Assembly (NCBI RefSeq): GCF_009646335.1 | Contig: NZ_WJBU01000005.1 | Location: 1-64,000, forward strand | Reading direction: 5' to 3' | From: Caenimonas koreensis DSM 17982 | GTDB taxonomy: Bacteria > Pseudomonadota > Gammaproteobacteria > Burkholderiales > Burkholderiaceae_C | DNA: 64,000 bases | Shown here: positions 1-9,114 of the stretch, piece after piece | Position numbering within the stretch: position 1 is the first letter of the stretch | Layout of the letters: each line of letters opens with the position of its first letter | Made by a program: the position numbers and the translations under genes | Notes under the pieces: generated by a model | The model's database searches: none | Told to the model about the DNA's origin: nothing | Seen by the model: the letters and a program-made list of their open reading frames with translations, nothing else

Positions 1-3000
1 GGTCCACGCGGCCCATGCGGTCGTAGGTTGTGAGCAGCACGCGATCTGCGGCGCTGTCTTTGACGAGCTTGGCGCTGGTCATGTCCGCAGTGTTAAGCGA
101 CGTCTCTGTGCCTGTGAGCGTCATCGCATTCGCATAGCGCGTGAGGGTCGTTGTGCCGCCGAACGTATCGAGCGTGTAACCGGTCACGTAGCGCATCGCG
201 TCAACGTCGTACGTCACTCGCCCAAGCTGGTCATACACCTTGTAGCTGAGCGCACCACCCACATCGCGGTTGCGGATGGCGTTGCCCAATGCGTCGTAGG
301 TGGTCTCGGTGTAGATGCCGCCTGCGACAGTGGTGTCGGTTCGCGTGGCTACGTTGCCCTGACCGTTCACCGCAATCGCTGCGTCAGTCTCGGCCACGTA
401 CACGGCCACGTTCGGGAAGCGCGTGCGGATCTGCCTGCCCAGTGCGTCGTACTCATAGCTCGTCGTGCGTTGCTCGGGCCGGCCCACGGCCTCTGTGCGC
501 GAGAGCAGGTTGCCCGCAGCGTCATAAGTGTTGGCGGTGCGGATCACGCGTGCGGCAGTGGTCATCACGAGGCCACTGGTGACGCTGGTGACGTCCACGC
601 TGGGCGTGTACTCGTCGGTCAGGCGGCCTGCGGCGTCGTACTCGTACGTCCAGATGGCGTTGCGTTTATTCTGGAACGTGAGTTTGTTGCCCACGCCGTC
701 ATAGGTGTAGCGCTCGGTTTGGCCGAGCGCGTCGGTCACGCTGCTTGTGCGGCCCGCGCCGTCGTAGGTGTACGTCGTTGTTCGCGCGGTGATGCCTGCG
801 CCGCTGTCGGTTACGCTGGTCGAGCGGCTCAGGCCGTCGTAGCCGTACGTGGTGATGTGGCCCACACCATCCGTTGTCGTGGCGATCCGGTTCGCCGCAT
901 CAAAACTCTGCGCCTGCACGCGATTGGCAGTTGATGCCTTCACCAGCGCAGCGTTGATGTCATCGCACGTGGCCGTCTTGCTCAACGCATTGAACTTCGC
1001 AGTGTCGATCACGTTCGCGTACTGGGTGATGCTCTTCACATTGCCCGCGCCGTCATAGCTGCGCTCAGCCACTGCGCCGGTCGCATCCACCGTGAACACG
1101 AGCCGGTTCGCTGCGTCGTACGCCATGCGCGTGATGCGGTCGTTGGCCGCATCTGCGACAGGTGTGCCCTGCGCAAGCGGCACGCCCGCTACGGGTGCCG
1201 TCCCGAGCTTGGCGTACTGGATGCTCGCGGTGATGTTGCCCGCCTTGTCGTACACGGTGCCGGTGATGGTGCCGAGTGAATCGACGGCGTAGATCTGCCG
1301 GCCCGCTGCGTCATACGTGTAGTTCGTAGTGCGGTCTTTGCCGGTGCTCGCGTACGTGTTGATTGTTGCCGCCAGCGCGATGCTCGTGCCCGGTGTGACG
1401 GCCGCTGCGAACTGCACCAGCTGCGTGACGTTGCCGTCCTTGTCGTAGTAGCGGCGTGTCACGCCGCCTGCACCGTCAACGCTCCAGATCAGGCGGTTGT
1501 CTGAGTCGTAGGTGTAGGTGGTGATCGTGTCTGGCGTCGTCGCCGCTGCGCCGGGGATGACTTGCGTTGTTCCGTTGAAGGTCGCCGGGTCGATGGGCTT
1601 GGCGTACACGCGCTGCTGCGTGACGTTGCCGTCCAGGTCGTACTGGTACGTGGTGACTGAGCCGGCACCATCGACCGTGTACACAGCGCGGTTGAAGCTG
1701 TCGTACATCGTTCGCGTGCGGCGGTCGTCCACGTGGTCAGTCGTGACGAGGTTGGTGGGCGTCCAGCCCGCAGCCACACGGTTTACATAGGCTCGGTGCT
1801 CAATCACGTTGCCGTTGCCGTCGTACCAGAAGCGCTCTGCTTCATTCAGGCCGTTCACCGTAGCGGTGAGGCGGCCGTCCATGTCATACACGCGGTAGAT
1901 CGTCTGGTCGCCTGCGTCGCCGATCACAGCGGCGATGCGCTGGCTCACTTCTGCGAGCGTCGTTGCTGCGGTGACGCCCGAGATGGTTTTGGCAAGGCGC
2001 GTAGTCTGCACAGCGCGCCCATTGGCGTCGTACACGCTGTACTGCACATTGCCTGCGCCATCGACGCAGCCCAGCGATGCACCGAACGCGTCGTAGTAGT
2101 AATACGTCGTGTTGCCGTTGGCGTCCTTGATCGAGGAGATCTGGCCGTCGCGCAAATACTTGTAGTCGATGCGGGCGTCTTGCCCTGCAGTCTGAACGCT
2201 GCTGACGAGGGTTGCCGCATTGGCTGCAGTGATCAGGCCGCCGGTGAGCGAGTTGAGTGTGGTGGCGGTGAGTTTCTTTTGGGTGTAGCGGATCTCGGCG
2301 AGCTTGTTGTCCAGGGTGTCGTAGTCGGTCTCGCTCACGCCGCCGGTGGCGTCCACGGTGTAGACCAGACGGCTCTCGGCGTCATAGAAGAACAGGGTCT
2401 TGTTGCCCGGGCCATCAGTGGTGCTGATGCGCCGGCCCGCGAGGTCGTAGGCGTGGGTGAGGGTGCGGTTGTCTGCTGTGGTTTCCGATATGAGGCGGCC
2501 CAGGTCGTCGTAGGCGAGCGTGACGGCGACGCGTTCATTCGTCAGGCCCACCGAGGTTTTTGTTTGCGTGAGCAGGCCCAGCGTGTTGTACGTGTGCGTG
2601 GTCTTGGTGCCGCTTGCATCGAGTTCCTGCGTACAGCGGCCCAGCGCGTCGTAGCTCAGGCTCGTCGTCTGGTCCTGGCCGGCGGTGGCGGCAGGCTTGA
2701 AGTCGCTCAGCTTCGATGACCAGGTGAACGCCGTGGTGACCTTCTTGGCGTAGCGCGTGGTCGAGGTTTGACGGCCTGCGACGTCGTAGCCGTATTCGGT
2801 GTAATTCTTGGCCGCATCGACTTGCGCGATGAGCTGGCCCTTGCCGTCGCGGAAGTACGTCGTGGTTTCGTCTTGGGTGCTGGCGCCCGCGCCTGTGACC
2901 AGCGCGGCGAGCGTGCCTGTGGCTCGCTGCGCATTGGGAGTCAGGTTGAACGAGCGCTTGGTCTGCACCAGCTGGCCCGCCGCGTCGTAGGTCATCTGCG

Positions 3001-5449
3001 TGACGTAGCCAGCTGCGTCGAGCGTGCCAATGAGTAAATTGTCTGCGTCGTAGAAGTTGCGCGTGACGCGGTCGCTCGCTGTGTCCGGCGTGGGCGCGAT
3101 GGCCCCAGGTGCGGGCTTGTTGCCCAGAGCGGCCATTTGAGTGGCCGTCAGGCGCGTGGCGTATTCCTTGGTTGACAGGAGCAGCGACGCACCGTCGTAG
3201 AAGTACTCGACCACTGAGCCTTCGGCGCTGACGGTTTTACTGAGGCGACCGGCTGCGTCATACGCGCGCCACGTGCTTTGGTCAGTGAGCGTCAATGCGA
3301 CCGGGCGGATCGTGTCGATGACGGGAGCGAGCGCAACGCCTGTCGCATCGACCAGCTTCGTGAGAGTCACTGCCGTCGTGTACTTGACGGTACGAGAGAG
3401 CCGGTCCGCCGCGTCGTACATGTATTCAACGAGCGTGCCGTCGGCATCTACATCACCAGCCAGTCGACCTTGTGTGTCATAGACCTTGAAGGTGCGAACG
3501 CCTGTCGCATCGGTGGTCATCACCAAGCGGTCGTCCTTGTCATACGCGTACTGCGTCGTACCAAGGTTCGCCAATGCTGCGTTCGTGTTGTAGACGCTCA
3601 GCACATTGCCTGCGCGATCTGTGGTGCTGATGCTCGTCTGGTTGTTCGCCAGCTTCACCTTGGTTTGCATCAGCGCGTCGTCGTAGCTGGTGAGCGTGAC
3701 TTCGCCCAGCGCATTCGTCACCTGCAACAAGCGGCCCATGCCGTCGTACACGTTGGTCGTGACGCCTGCGGTCAATCCAGTGCCGCCCGGCTGTGTGGTC
3801 GTCCACACCAGCCCCTGTGTTGTGTACGTGTAGCTCGTGGTCGTCTTGCCCGCTGCCAGACCTGCTCGGAGTGCATCCACGCCAACATACGTCGTCTTCG
3901 ACTCCAGCTGGCCACGCGCGTCATAGCTCAGGTCGGTGCGCATGATGCCTTCGGCGGGCTGGGTCAGCGCCCACGCGGCCAGTGCCGTCTCGGTGAGCGC
4001 GCCCGTATAGGTTGACTGGTCGTAAACCAAGATCGTCGTCGGCCCGACGCTGCCCAAAGCGCCCGCCATCTTCACCGTCTGGTATTCAGTCACGCGCCCC
4101 TGCGCAGAGACGACGAAGCGCAGTTCGGCGGGCTTGCTGGCGTTGTAGATGTAGTTGGTGGTCGCGGGCGCGGCTGCAGGTGCCACGACACCCTGCGTGA
4201 CGGCCGCCACGTGATAGACAGTCTCTGTCTTGAGCGTGTTGTTCGCGTTGTACGTGCGCTCGATGGTGTTGCCGGCTGCATCGCGCTGCGACTGCTGGTT
4301 GCCTCGCGTGTCGTAGCTGAATGTGGTGGTCTGGCCTGCGCCGTCGGTCACGCTCGCTACGTCATCGACGTTGGCATTCACGTAAGAGAAGGCGTGCTCC
4401 AGTTGCCCACCGACGTCAATCTCGCTCAGGCGACCGGCAGCGTTGTAGAGGAAGTCGCTCGTCACATTGGCGGGCGTTGTGATGCGCGTCTTCAGGCCTG
4501 TCGCGTCGTAGTTCAACGTCGTCACGCGCGCCAGCCCATCGGTGATGCTCACCACCCGCTGCTGCGCGTCGTAGCCGAACTTGAGCGAAGAGTTGTCCTT
4601 CTGCGCAATCGTCTCAATGCGGTTGCTGGTTCCCACATAGCTGTAGGTGGTCCAGTACGACACGCCGTCGGCCGTGCTGCCATCAGCGGGCGTGAGGTCC
4701 ACCGTCACGCGCGTCATGCGGTGGCTCGTGTCCCAGTCGTAATGCACGCGCTTGGTGACCGTGCCAGCCACTATTGATGTTGTGACGTCCGTGAGGTCGC
4801 CCGCAGCGGAATAGAGGTACGCCACAGTCTCACCGTTTGCCCCGACCGAGCTCGCCAGGCGTCCTTGCGCGTTGTACGTGTGAACAATGCGGTTGCCTTG
4901 GATGTCTTCCGTGCTCACCAGCCGCCCGCTCGCGTCGTACCGCTCTACGGTGCCCGTGGCGCCATCCGTCCAGATGTACTGACCCGTACCAGCATCGCGC
5001 GTGATCGTGTCGTTCGGGCCGCTCCCCGCCGTCGTGACGTAGGAAGAACTGGCCGCATCCCACGTATACGTCGCCTCCGCTCCATCAAAGTCCGTACGCG
5101 TGATCGTCCCTGCGCCCCAGGTCGTGGGCACAGTCACCTTCTGCCGCGCCACCCCCACCGCCCAACTATCCTGCACCCCGCCCACGATCTTGCCGGCGCT
5201 GTTGTATGTGCGCACCGCCGACACATCCAGCCCGTACGCGGCCACAAATTCGTCCTGGTCGCGCAGCACCAGATTACCGTTGCTGGCGTTCACGAAAACC
5301 TGCTCCCCGCTGCGCCCCGCGCCCGACGATCCGACGCTGCCTTGCTGGCCCAGGGTGACCAATGAAGTGAGTGACAAACCCAGGCTGTTGCCCGAAACAA
5401 TCGCGACCATGCTGTGTGAATCCTGTTGGTTGTTCTTGGGGACAGTCAT
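1..5449 (-). CDS. Giant YD-repeat (RHS-family) protein, C-terminus off the left edge
   Basis: The reading frame opens at ATG 5449, preceded by GAAGGG about 5 nt upstream, and is still open at position 1, giving at least 1816 residues. The frame is the same at both ends: it begins MTVPKNNQQDSHSMVAIVSG and reads YDRMGRVD at the edge. The N-terminal region (MVAIVSGNSLGLSLTSLVTL, then a segment ending VFVNASNGNLVLRDQDE) resembles the head of large YD-repeat proteins of Burkholderiales; no Sec signal is obvious. The body is a long series of YD-type repeats (YDAxGRL.., TYNAQGRL, TYDRMGRV) that should fold as a beta-cocoon shell. It is only distantly like the Rhs gene at 26-31 kb, which has a signal peptide. 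The part that would show a toxin tip is not visible, so effector, adhesin or cell-surface function is undecided. Confidence 0.85.
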   Translation of the reverse strand, partial: MTVPKNNQQDSHSMVAIVSGNSLGLSLTSLVTLGQQGSVGSSGAGRSGEQVFVNASNGNLVLRDQDEFVAAYGLDVSAVRTYNSAGKIVGGVQDSWAVGVARQKVTVPTTWGAGTITRTDFDGAEATYTWDAASSSYVTTAGSGPNDTITRDAGTGQYIWTDGATGTVERYDASGRLVSTEDIQGNRIVHTYNAQGRLASSVGANGETVAYLYSAAGDLTDVTTSIVAGTVTKRVHYDWDTSHRMTRVTVDLTPADGSTADGVSYWTTYSYVGTSNRIETIAQKDNSSLKFGYDAQQRVVSITDGLARVTTLNYDATGLKTRITTPANVTSDFLYNAAGRLSEIDVGGQLEHAFSYVNANVDDVASVTDGAGQTTTFSYDTRGNQQSQRDAAGNTIERTYNANNTLKTETVYHVAAVTQGVVAPAAAPATTNYIYNASKPAELRFVVSAQGRVTEYQTVKMAGALGSVGPTTILVYDQSTYTGALTETALAAWALTQPAEGIMRTDLSYDARGQLESKTTYVGVDALRAGLAAGKTTTSYTYTTQGLVWTTTQPGGTGLTAGVTTNVYDGMGRLLQVTNALGEVTLTSYDDALMQTKVKLANNQTSISTTDRAGNVLSVYNTNAALANLGTTQYAYDKDDRLVMTTDATGVRTFKVYDTQGRLAGDVDADGTLVEYMYDAADRLSRTVKYTTAVTLTKLVDATGVALAPVIDTIRPVALTLTDQSTWRAYDAAGRLSKTVSAEGSVVEYFYDGASLLLSTKEYATRLTATQMAALGNKPAPGAIAPTPDTASDRVTRNFYDADNLLIGTLDAAGYVTQMTYDAAGQLVQTKRSFNLTPNAQRATGTLAALVTGAGASTQDETTTYFRDGKGQLIAQVDAAKNYTEYGYDVAGRQTSTTRYAKKVTTAFTWSSKLSDFKPAATAGQDQTTSLSYDALGRCTQELDASGTKTTHTYNTLGLLTQTKTSVGLTNERVAVTLAYDDLGRLISETTADNRTLTHAYDLAGRRISTTDGPGNKTLFFYDAESRLVYTVDATGGVSETDYDTLDNKLAEIRYTQKKLTATTLNSLTGGLITAANAATLVSSVQTAGQDARIDYKYLRDGQISSIKDANGNTTYYYYDAFGASLGCVDGAGNVQYSVYDANGRAVQTTRLAKTISGVTAATTLAEVSQRIAAVIGDAGDQTIYRVYDMDGRLTATVNGLNEAERFWYDGNGNVIEHRAYVNRVAAGWTPTNLVTTDHVDDRRTRTMYDSFNRAVYTVDGAGSVTTYQYDLDGNVTQQRVYAKPIDPATFNGTTQVIPGAAATTPDTITTYTYDSDNRLIWSVDGAGGVTRRYYDKDGNVTQLVQFAAAVTPGTSIALAATINTYASTGKDRTTNYTYDAAGRQIYAVDSLGTITGTVYDKAGNITASIQYAKLGTAPVAGVPLAQGTPVADAANDRITRMAYDAANRLVFTVDATGAVAERSYDGAGNVKSITQYANVIDTAKFNALSKTATCDDINAALVKASTANRVQAQSFDAANRIATTTDGVGHITTYGYDGLSRSTSVTDSGAGITARTTTYTYDGAGRTSSVTDALGQTERYTYDGVGNKLTFQNKRNAIWTYEYDAAGRLTDEYTPSVDVTSVTSGLVMTTAARVIRTANTYDAAGNLLSRTEAVGRPEQRTTSYEYDALGRQIRTRFPNVAVYVAETDAAIAVNGQGNVATRTDTTVAGGIYTETTYDALGNAIRNRDVGGALSYKVYDQLGRVTYDVDAMRYVTGYTLDTFGGTTTLTRYANAMTLTGTETSLNTADMTSAKLVKDSAADRVLLTTYDRMGRVD

Positions 5450-5561
5450 GTCCCTTCAAACCAATACATCCACATGCAGCACAAATCGTTTAGTCTTGAG
5501 GCCAAAATAATTACAAATCGAATTGCGACTGGTAACGATTGATGAGGAAAGGATCCATGCA
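5450..5561. promoter_or_regulatory. AT-rich divergent intergenic region
   Basis: This is the only gap between the giant YD-repeat gene (leftward) and the TPR gene (rightward), and it is markedly richer in A+T than its flanks. Both promoters should lie here. A weak leftward candidate is TTACCA followed after 16 nt by TAATTA. A GAGGAAAGGA ribosome-binding site for the rightward gene sits at 5544-5553. No strong operator palindrome is visible. Confidence 0.4.
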
Positions 5562-6218
5562 ATGACCGATAGCTCCGCGCCCAAGACCAAGCCGAAGGCG
5601 CATCTTCCTGATGAATCCCTGGCGTACCTGACCCGGGCCGTGCGAGCCAGCCGCGCTGGCAACGAGAGCGAGGCCATGAGCCTGTTTGAGCAGGCTTGCG
5701 CCACCGGGCCGGGCCACCCCCTGCCCAGCTTCCTGTATGGGTCCGAACTCGCCTCGCTCGGCCGCATCGAGCAGGCGGAAAGCGCCTTTGCCAATGCCGT
5801 GCTCTGCGATCCAGGCTTCAATACGGCGCGGTACCAGTTGGGCCTGCTGCAATTCAGCAGTGGCCGCGCTGCGGCGGCGCTGGTGAGCTGGCAGCCACTG
5901 TTGGTGCTGGCCGACACCAATCCGATGCTCCATTTCGTCTATGGATTTGCAGCACTGGCCCGGAATGAATATTCGGCAGCACGCACTCACTTTCACGAAG
6001 GGCTTGCGCTACCCAACAACAACGGGCCCATGGTTGACGACATCCGCCTGGTGCTGGCCCGCATGGACGAGGAAGCCGCCTCGACCGGCGAGCCCGCCAC
6101 ACACGCAGAACCCGCAGCACCGCAAACGCCTGCCGGTGTCGCGCTTGAAGAGCCTGCTGAGCCTGACGCCCGGCACGTGCTCATCTCCAACTACGGCAAG
6201 CCCGACACGCTGCATTGA
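5562..6218 (+). CDS. Tetratricopeptide-repeat protein
   Basis: Protein of 218 residues. ATG 5562 was preferred over an in-frame start 13 codons upstream because a good GAGGAAAGGA site lies 8 nt before it. Residues about 20-150 form helical TPR-like repeats (LTRAVRASRAGNESEAMSLF, ALCDPGFNTARYQLGLLQF), followed by an Ala/Pro/Glu-rich tail. No signal peptide or membrane segment is seen, so it is probably cytosolic and a protein-binding scaffold or chaperone. It diverges from the giant YD-repeat gene across 112 bp. A chaperone or partner role for that protein is a guess from position only. Confidence 0.7.
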   Translation: MTDSSAPKTKPKAHLPDESLAYLTRAVRASRAGNESEAMSLFEQACATGPGHPLPSFLYGSELASLGRIEQAESAFANAVLCDPGFNTARYQLGLLQFSSGRAAAALVSWQPLLVLADTNPMLHFVYGFAALARNEYSAARTHFHEGLALPNNNGPMVDDIRLVLARMDEEAASTGEPATHAEPAAPQTPAGVALEEPAEPDARHVLISNYGKPDTLH

Positions 6219-6296
6219 CCTGCCGCCGGTCGCCACAGTCACGCCCGGCTAACAATCTGCCCTTCCAATCGCGTCCAGTACCACCATCTGGATGCA

Positions 6297-7445
6297 ATGC
6301 CCTTCGCCTTCATCGTTCTCATCGTCGCCGCGCTGCATTACTACATCGGCGCGCGAATCGTCCCCCAACTGAACGGCATCGGCTGGCAGATCGGCCTGGC
6401 AGCGCTACTCGCCACATCGGCTGTGGTCATGCCGCTGGGCTTCATGATGCGGCGGGCCGGCAGCGAACGCCTTCGCAACGCCCTGTCATGGGCGGGCATG
6501 CTGGCAATGGGACTTTTCTCGTCGCTCTTCATCTTCACGGCGCTGCGCGACCTGATGCTGCTGGGCGCTGCGATATTCCTGTCGGCCACGGGCAGCGGGC
6601 TCTTTTCCATCGACCGGCTCGAAAGCTTCACCGCACCGATGGTGCCGGCCATCGCGATCGCCCTCACGTTTTTCGGCTTTCTCAACGCGCGGCGCACAGC
6701 CGGTGTCGTCACGGTCGAGATTCCGGTTGCCGGCCTGCCGCTTGCGCTGCAAGGCTTCACCATCGTGCAGATCAGCGATGTGCACGTGGGCCCGACCATC
6801 CGCGCGCGCTATGTCGAGCGCATCGTCGCGGCCGTCAACCGCCTGCAGCCTGATCTGGTCGCCATCACCGGCGATCTCGTCGATGGCAGCGTGGCGCAGC
6901 TCAAGCAGCAAGTCGCGCCACTGGCCCGGCTGGCGTCGCGCAACGGCAGCTTCTTCGTCACGGGCAATCACGAGTACTACTCGGGTGTCGTGCCATGGAT
7001 CAGCGAACTGCAACGCCTGGGCATCAACGTGCTTCACAACGAGCATGTGGTGATCGAGCGCGGCGACGCCAAGCTGGTGCTGGCGGGCGTGACCGACTTT
7101 ACGGGCGGGCACTTCGACGAATCCCATCGCAGCGACCCGCAGGCGTCGCTGGCCCGCGCACCAGGCGACGCTGCCGTGAAGGTGCTGCTGGCTCACCAGC
7201 CACGCAGCGCTGCCGCCGCTTCACGCGCAGGTTTCGACTTGCAGCTGTCGGGCCACACGCATGGCGGCCAGTTCTGGCCCTGGAATCACTTCGTGCGGCT
7301 GCAGCAGCCGTTCACGGCCGGGCTAAACAGGCTGGATGAGCTGCTGGTCTATGTCAGCCGCGGAACCGGCTATTGGGGCCCGCCCAAGAGACTGTTCGCC
7401 CCCTCGGAGATCACGCAGGTCCGCCTGGTGGCCGCGTCCGCTTGA
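6297..7445 (+). CDS. Membrane-anchored calcineurin-like metallophosphoesterase
   Basis: Protein of 382 residues with four or five hydrophobic helices in the first 130 residues, then a calcineurin-type phosphoesterase domain. Metal-binding motifs are all present: DVH at about 161-163, GDLVDG near 192, GNHEY near 223, a LLAHQP segment near 300 and GHTHGGQ near 317. The architecture matches the YkoQ/YaeI group of predicted phosphohydrolases, some of which act on lipid-linked substrates; the substrate here is unknown. The active-site domain follows the membrane region and could face either side. Confidence 0.85.
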   Translation: MPFAFIVLIVAALHYYIGARIVPQLNGIGWQIGLAALLATSAVVMPLGFMMRRAGSERLRNALSWAGMLAMGLFSSLFIFTALRDLMLLGAAIFLSATGSGLFSIDRLESFTAPMVPAIAIALTFFGFLNARRTAGVVTVEIPVAGLPLALQGFTIVQISDVHVGPTIRARYVERIVAAVNRLQPDLVAITGDLVDGSVAQLKQQVAPLARLASRNGSFFVTGNHEYYSGVVPWISELQRLGINVLHNEHVVIERGDAKLVLAGVTDFTGGHFDESHRSDPQASLARAPGDAAVKVLLAHQPRSAAAASRAGFDLQLSGHTHGGQFWPWNHFVRLQQPFTAGLNRLDELLVYVSRGTGYWGPPKRLFAPSEITQVRLVAASA

Positions 7446-7510
7446 GGACTACGCGCCGGCGGCGTGTTGTCTGACACGGCGGCGTCACCCACAGGCAGAA
7501 AACTGGCCGC

Positions 7511-8233
7511 ATGGTCAGCCCCGTCCTCCTCCCATCCCCGCAAACCGGCCCACGCGCGAACAACGTCAACTACCTGGGTGCAGCGCGCTGCCGGCGCAAA
7601 TTCGAGCTTTACTACCCTGAAGGCTTCTGCGACGAGACGTACCAGATCACCGAGCGCTCGTACAAAGAGCGCGCCCATCTGGAGTGGAAGCATGAGCTCG
7701 GCCCGGTGACGTTCCGCCAGCTGCTTGCGCGCGGCGAATTCCGCGAGATTGCCGACACAGCCGTACGCATCCAGTCGCACACCAACCTGCTCTTCTCGTT
7801 TGAGAAGATGGCATTGCGAGATGCCGTCAAGACGCCAGCGGGCGCGCGGCTGTTTGCGACCGAGCTCTACGCATTCCTGTGGGGCACAGGCTCACCGCGC
7901 CGCCGCTTCGACAACTGGGTGCAGGCACTCGCCGAATTGCCGCGACGCGATGCGCGCGTGGTCACCTGGCCGCTCATCACGGTGTTCGGATTTGTGGCGC
8001 GACCCGACAAACACCTGTACCTCAAGCCGCGTGTCACTCGCAAGGCAGCGCGCGACTATGGTTTTGACTTTGACTACGTGCCGCAGCCGTCGTGGGAGGT
8101 TTACAGGTCGCTGCTGACATTCGCCGCCATCATCCGCCGCGACCTTGATCGCAAGCCGGGCTTCAAGGTGCGCGACATGATCGACGTGCAGTCGTTCATC
8201 TGGGTCCAGGGCTCGCCGCAATACGAAGCGTAG
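7511..8233 (+). CDS. Conserved protein of unknown function
   Basis: Protein of 240 residues that I do not assign to a family. It is soluble, with no signal peptide, and rich in Arg and aromatic residues. The N-terminal part (NNVNYLGAARCRRKFELYYP, repeated basic and Glu residues) and the later ITVFGFVARPDKHLYLKPRV segment look well ordered, so this is probably a real enzyme or nucleic-acid-binding protein. The first 15 residues are low-complexity, and the true start may be near codon 16. It lies between the phosphoesterase gene and the convergent ExbD operon. Confidence 0.6.
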   Translation: MVSPVLLPSPQTGPRANNVNYLGAARCRRKFELYYPEGFCDETYQITERSYKERAHLEWKHELGPVTFRQLLARGEFREIADTAVRIQSHTNLLFSFEKMALRDAVKTPAGARLFATELYAFLWGTGSPRRRFDNWVQALAELPRRDARVVTWPLITVFGFVARPDKHLYLKPRVTRKAARDYGFDFDYVPQPSWEVYRSLLTFAAIIRRDLDRKPGFKVRDMIDVQSFIWVQGSPQYEA

Positions 8234-8254
8234 GCGCGCGAGCGCACGCGCCTT

Positions 8255-8674
8255 TCACTGTGGGGCGAACTGCTCCGAGCCCACCAGGCCGATTTTCAGC
8301 AAACCAAAGCGCTGTGCAGTCGCCAGCACGGCGGCCACCTGCTCGTACTTCGCGGTGCGATCGGGTCGCAAGTGAATCTCGGGCTGGTCCGGCTGCTGCG
8401 CTGCGGCCTGCAGGCGCGCTTCGAGGTCGGCTCGCGTGAGCGTGTCGCCATTCCACACGAATGCTCCTGCGGGCGTCACGTCGATCTGCACGATTTCGGG
8501 TTCATTGAGCGGTGGCGGCGCGTTGGTGCCCGGCATCTCCAGCGACACCGAATGCAGCTGGATGGGTATGGTGATGATCAGCATCACCAGCAGCACGAGC
8601 AGCACATCGACCAGCGGCGTGGTGTTGATGTCCACCATCATCTCTTCGTCACTCTCGCCACCAAGCGGGATCAT
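8255..8674 (-). CDS. exbD: ExbD/TolR-type biopolymer transport protein (second copy)
   Basis: Protein of 139 residues. A short cytoplasmic segment carries the family motif DINTTPLVDVLLVLL, whose membrane Asp is the proton-conducting residue of ExbD/TolR. A periplasmic domain follows and ends EIHLRPDRTAKYEQVAAVLA. It is the last gene of the exbB-exbD-exbD operon, and its ATG overlaps the previous stop by 4 nt (8671-8674). It should form the proton channel complex with the ExbB above and may form mixed dimers with the other ExbD. Confidence 0.9.
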   Translation of the reverse strand: MIPLGGESDEEMMVDINTTPLVDVLLVLLVMLIITIPIQLHSVSLEMPGTNAPPPLNEPEIVQIDVTPAGAFVWNGDTLTRADLEARLQAAAQQPDQPEIHLRPDRTAKYEQVAAVLATAQRFGLLKIGLVGSEQFAPQ

Positions 8675-9096
8675 CGCGGCGGCTCCGTCAAAAAGCCGAT
8701 GCGTGCGATGCCCGCCTGCTGCGCGGCATACACCACACGGCCCACGGACTCATAGTCGGCGCGCGCATCAGCGCGGATATGCAACTCAGGCTGCGGTTGC
8801 TTCGCTGCGGCTTGCGCCATCTGGCGGGCGAGCAGTTGCGGCGCTGCCAGCGCTGTGTCGAACCAGTAGATCACGCCCTGTGCATCGACAGTGACGATGA
8901 TGTCCTGCGCCTTCGCGTCGCGCTGCTGGTTCGGCTCGCGCGGCAGGTTCACGGCGATGGAGCTGTTCACCACCGGAATCGTGATCAGGAAAATGATCAG
9001 CAGCACCAGCATCACATCGACGAGCGGCGTGGTGTTGATGCTCGCGATCAAAGGCTCCTCGGCCTCGGGCATCTGGTGCGGAAAGCGGATCGCCAT
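8671..9096 (-). CDS. exbD: ExbD/TolR-type biopolymer transport protein (first copy)
   Basis: Protein of 141 residues with one N-terminal membrane helix holding the conserved segment INTTPLVDVMLVLLIIFLIT and a periplasmic domain ending HIRADARADYESVGRVVYAA. It is the middle gene of an operon with exbB upstream (18 nt gap) and a second exbD downstream (ATGA overlap). The two copies are clearly paralogous but differ through the periplasmic domain, so this is an old duplication or standard two-ExbD layout. Confidence 0.92.
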   Translation of the reverse strand: MAIRFPHQMPEAEEPLIASINTTPLVDVMLVLLIIFLITIPVVNSSIAVNLPREPNQQRDAKAQDIIVTVDAQGVIYWFDTALAAPQLLARQMAQAAAKQPQPELHIRADARADYESVGRVVYAAQQAGIARIGFLTEPPR

Positions 9097-9114
9097 GTTG
9101 CGCAGGCCCGGTGT

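Noticed and set aside
1733-4015. Long plus-strand open frames (1733-2719, 3278-4015) opposite the giant YD-repeat gene
   Set aside because: They are antisense to a continuous YD-repeat frame and their products are Arg/Val/Ala-rich with no domain. GC-rich codon bias creates such shadows.
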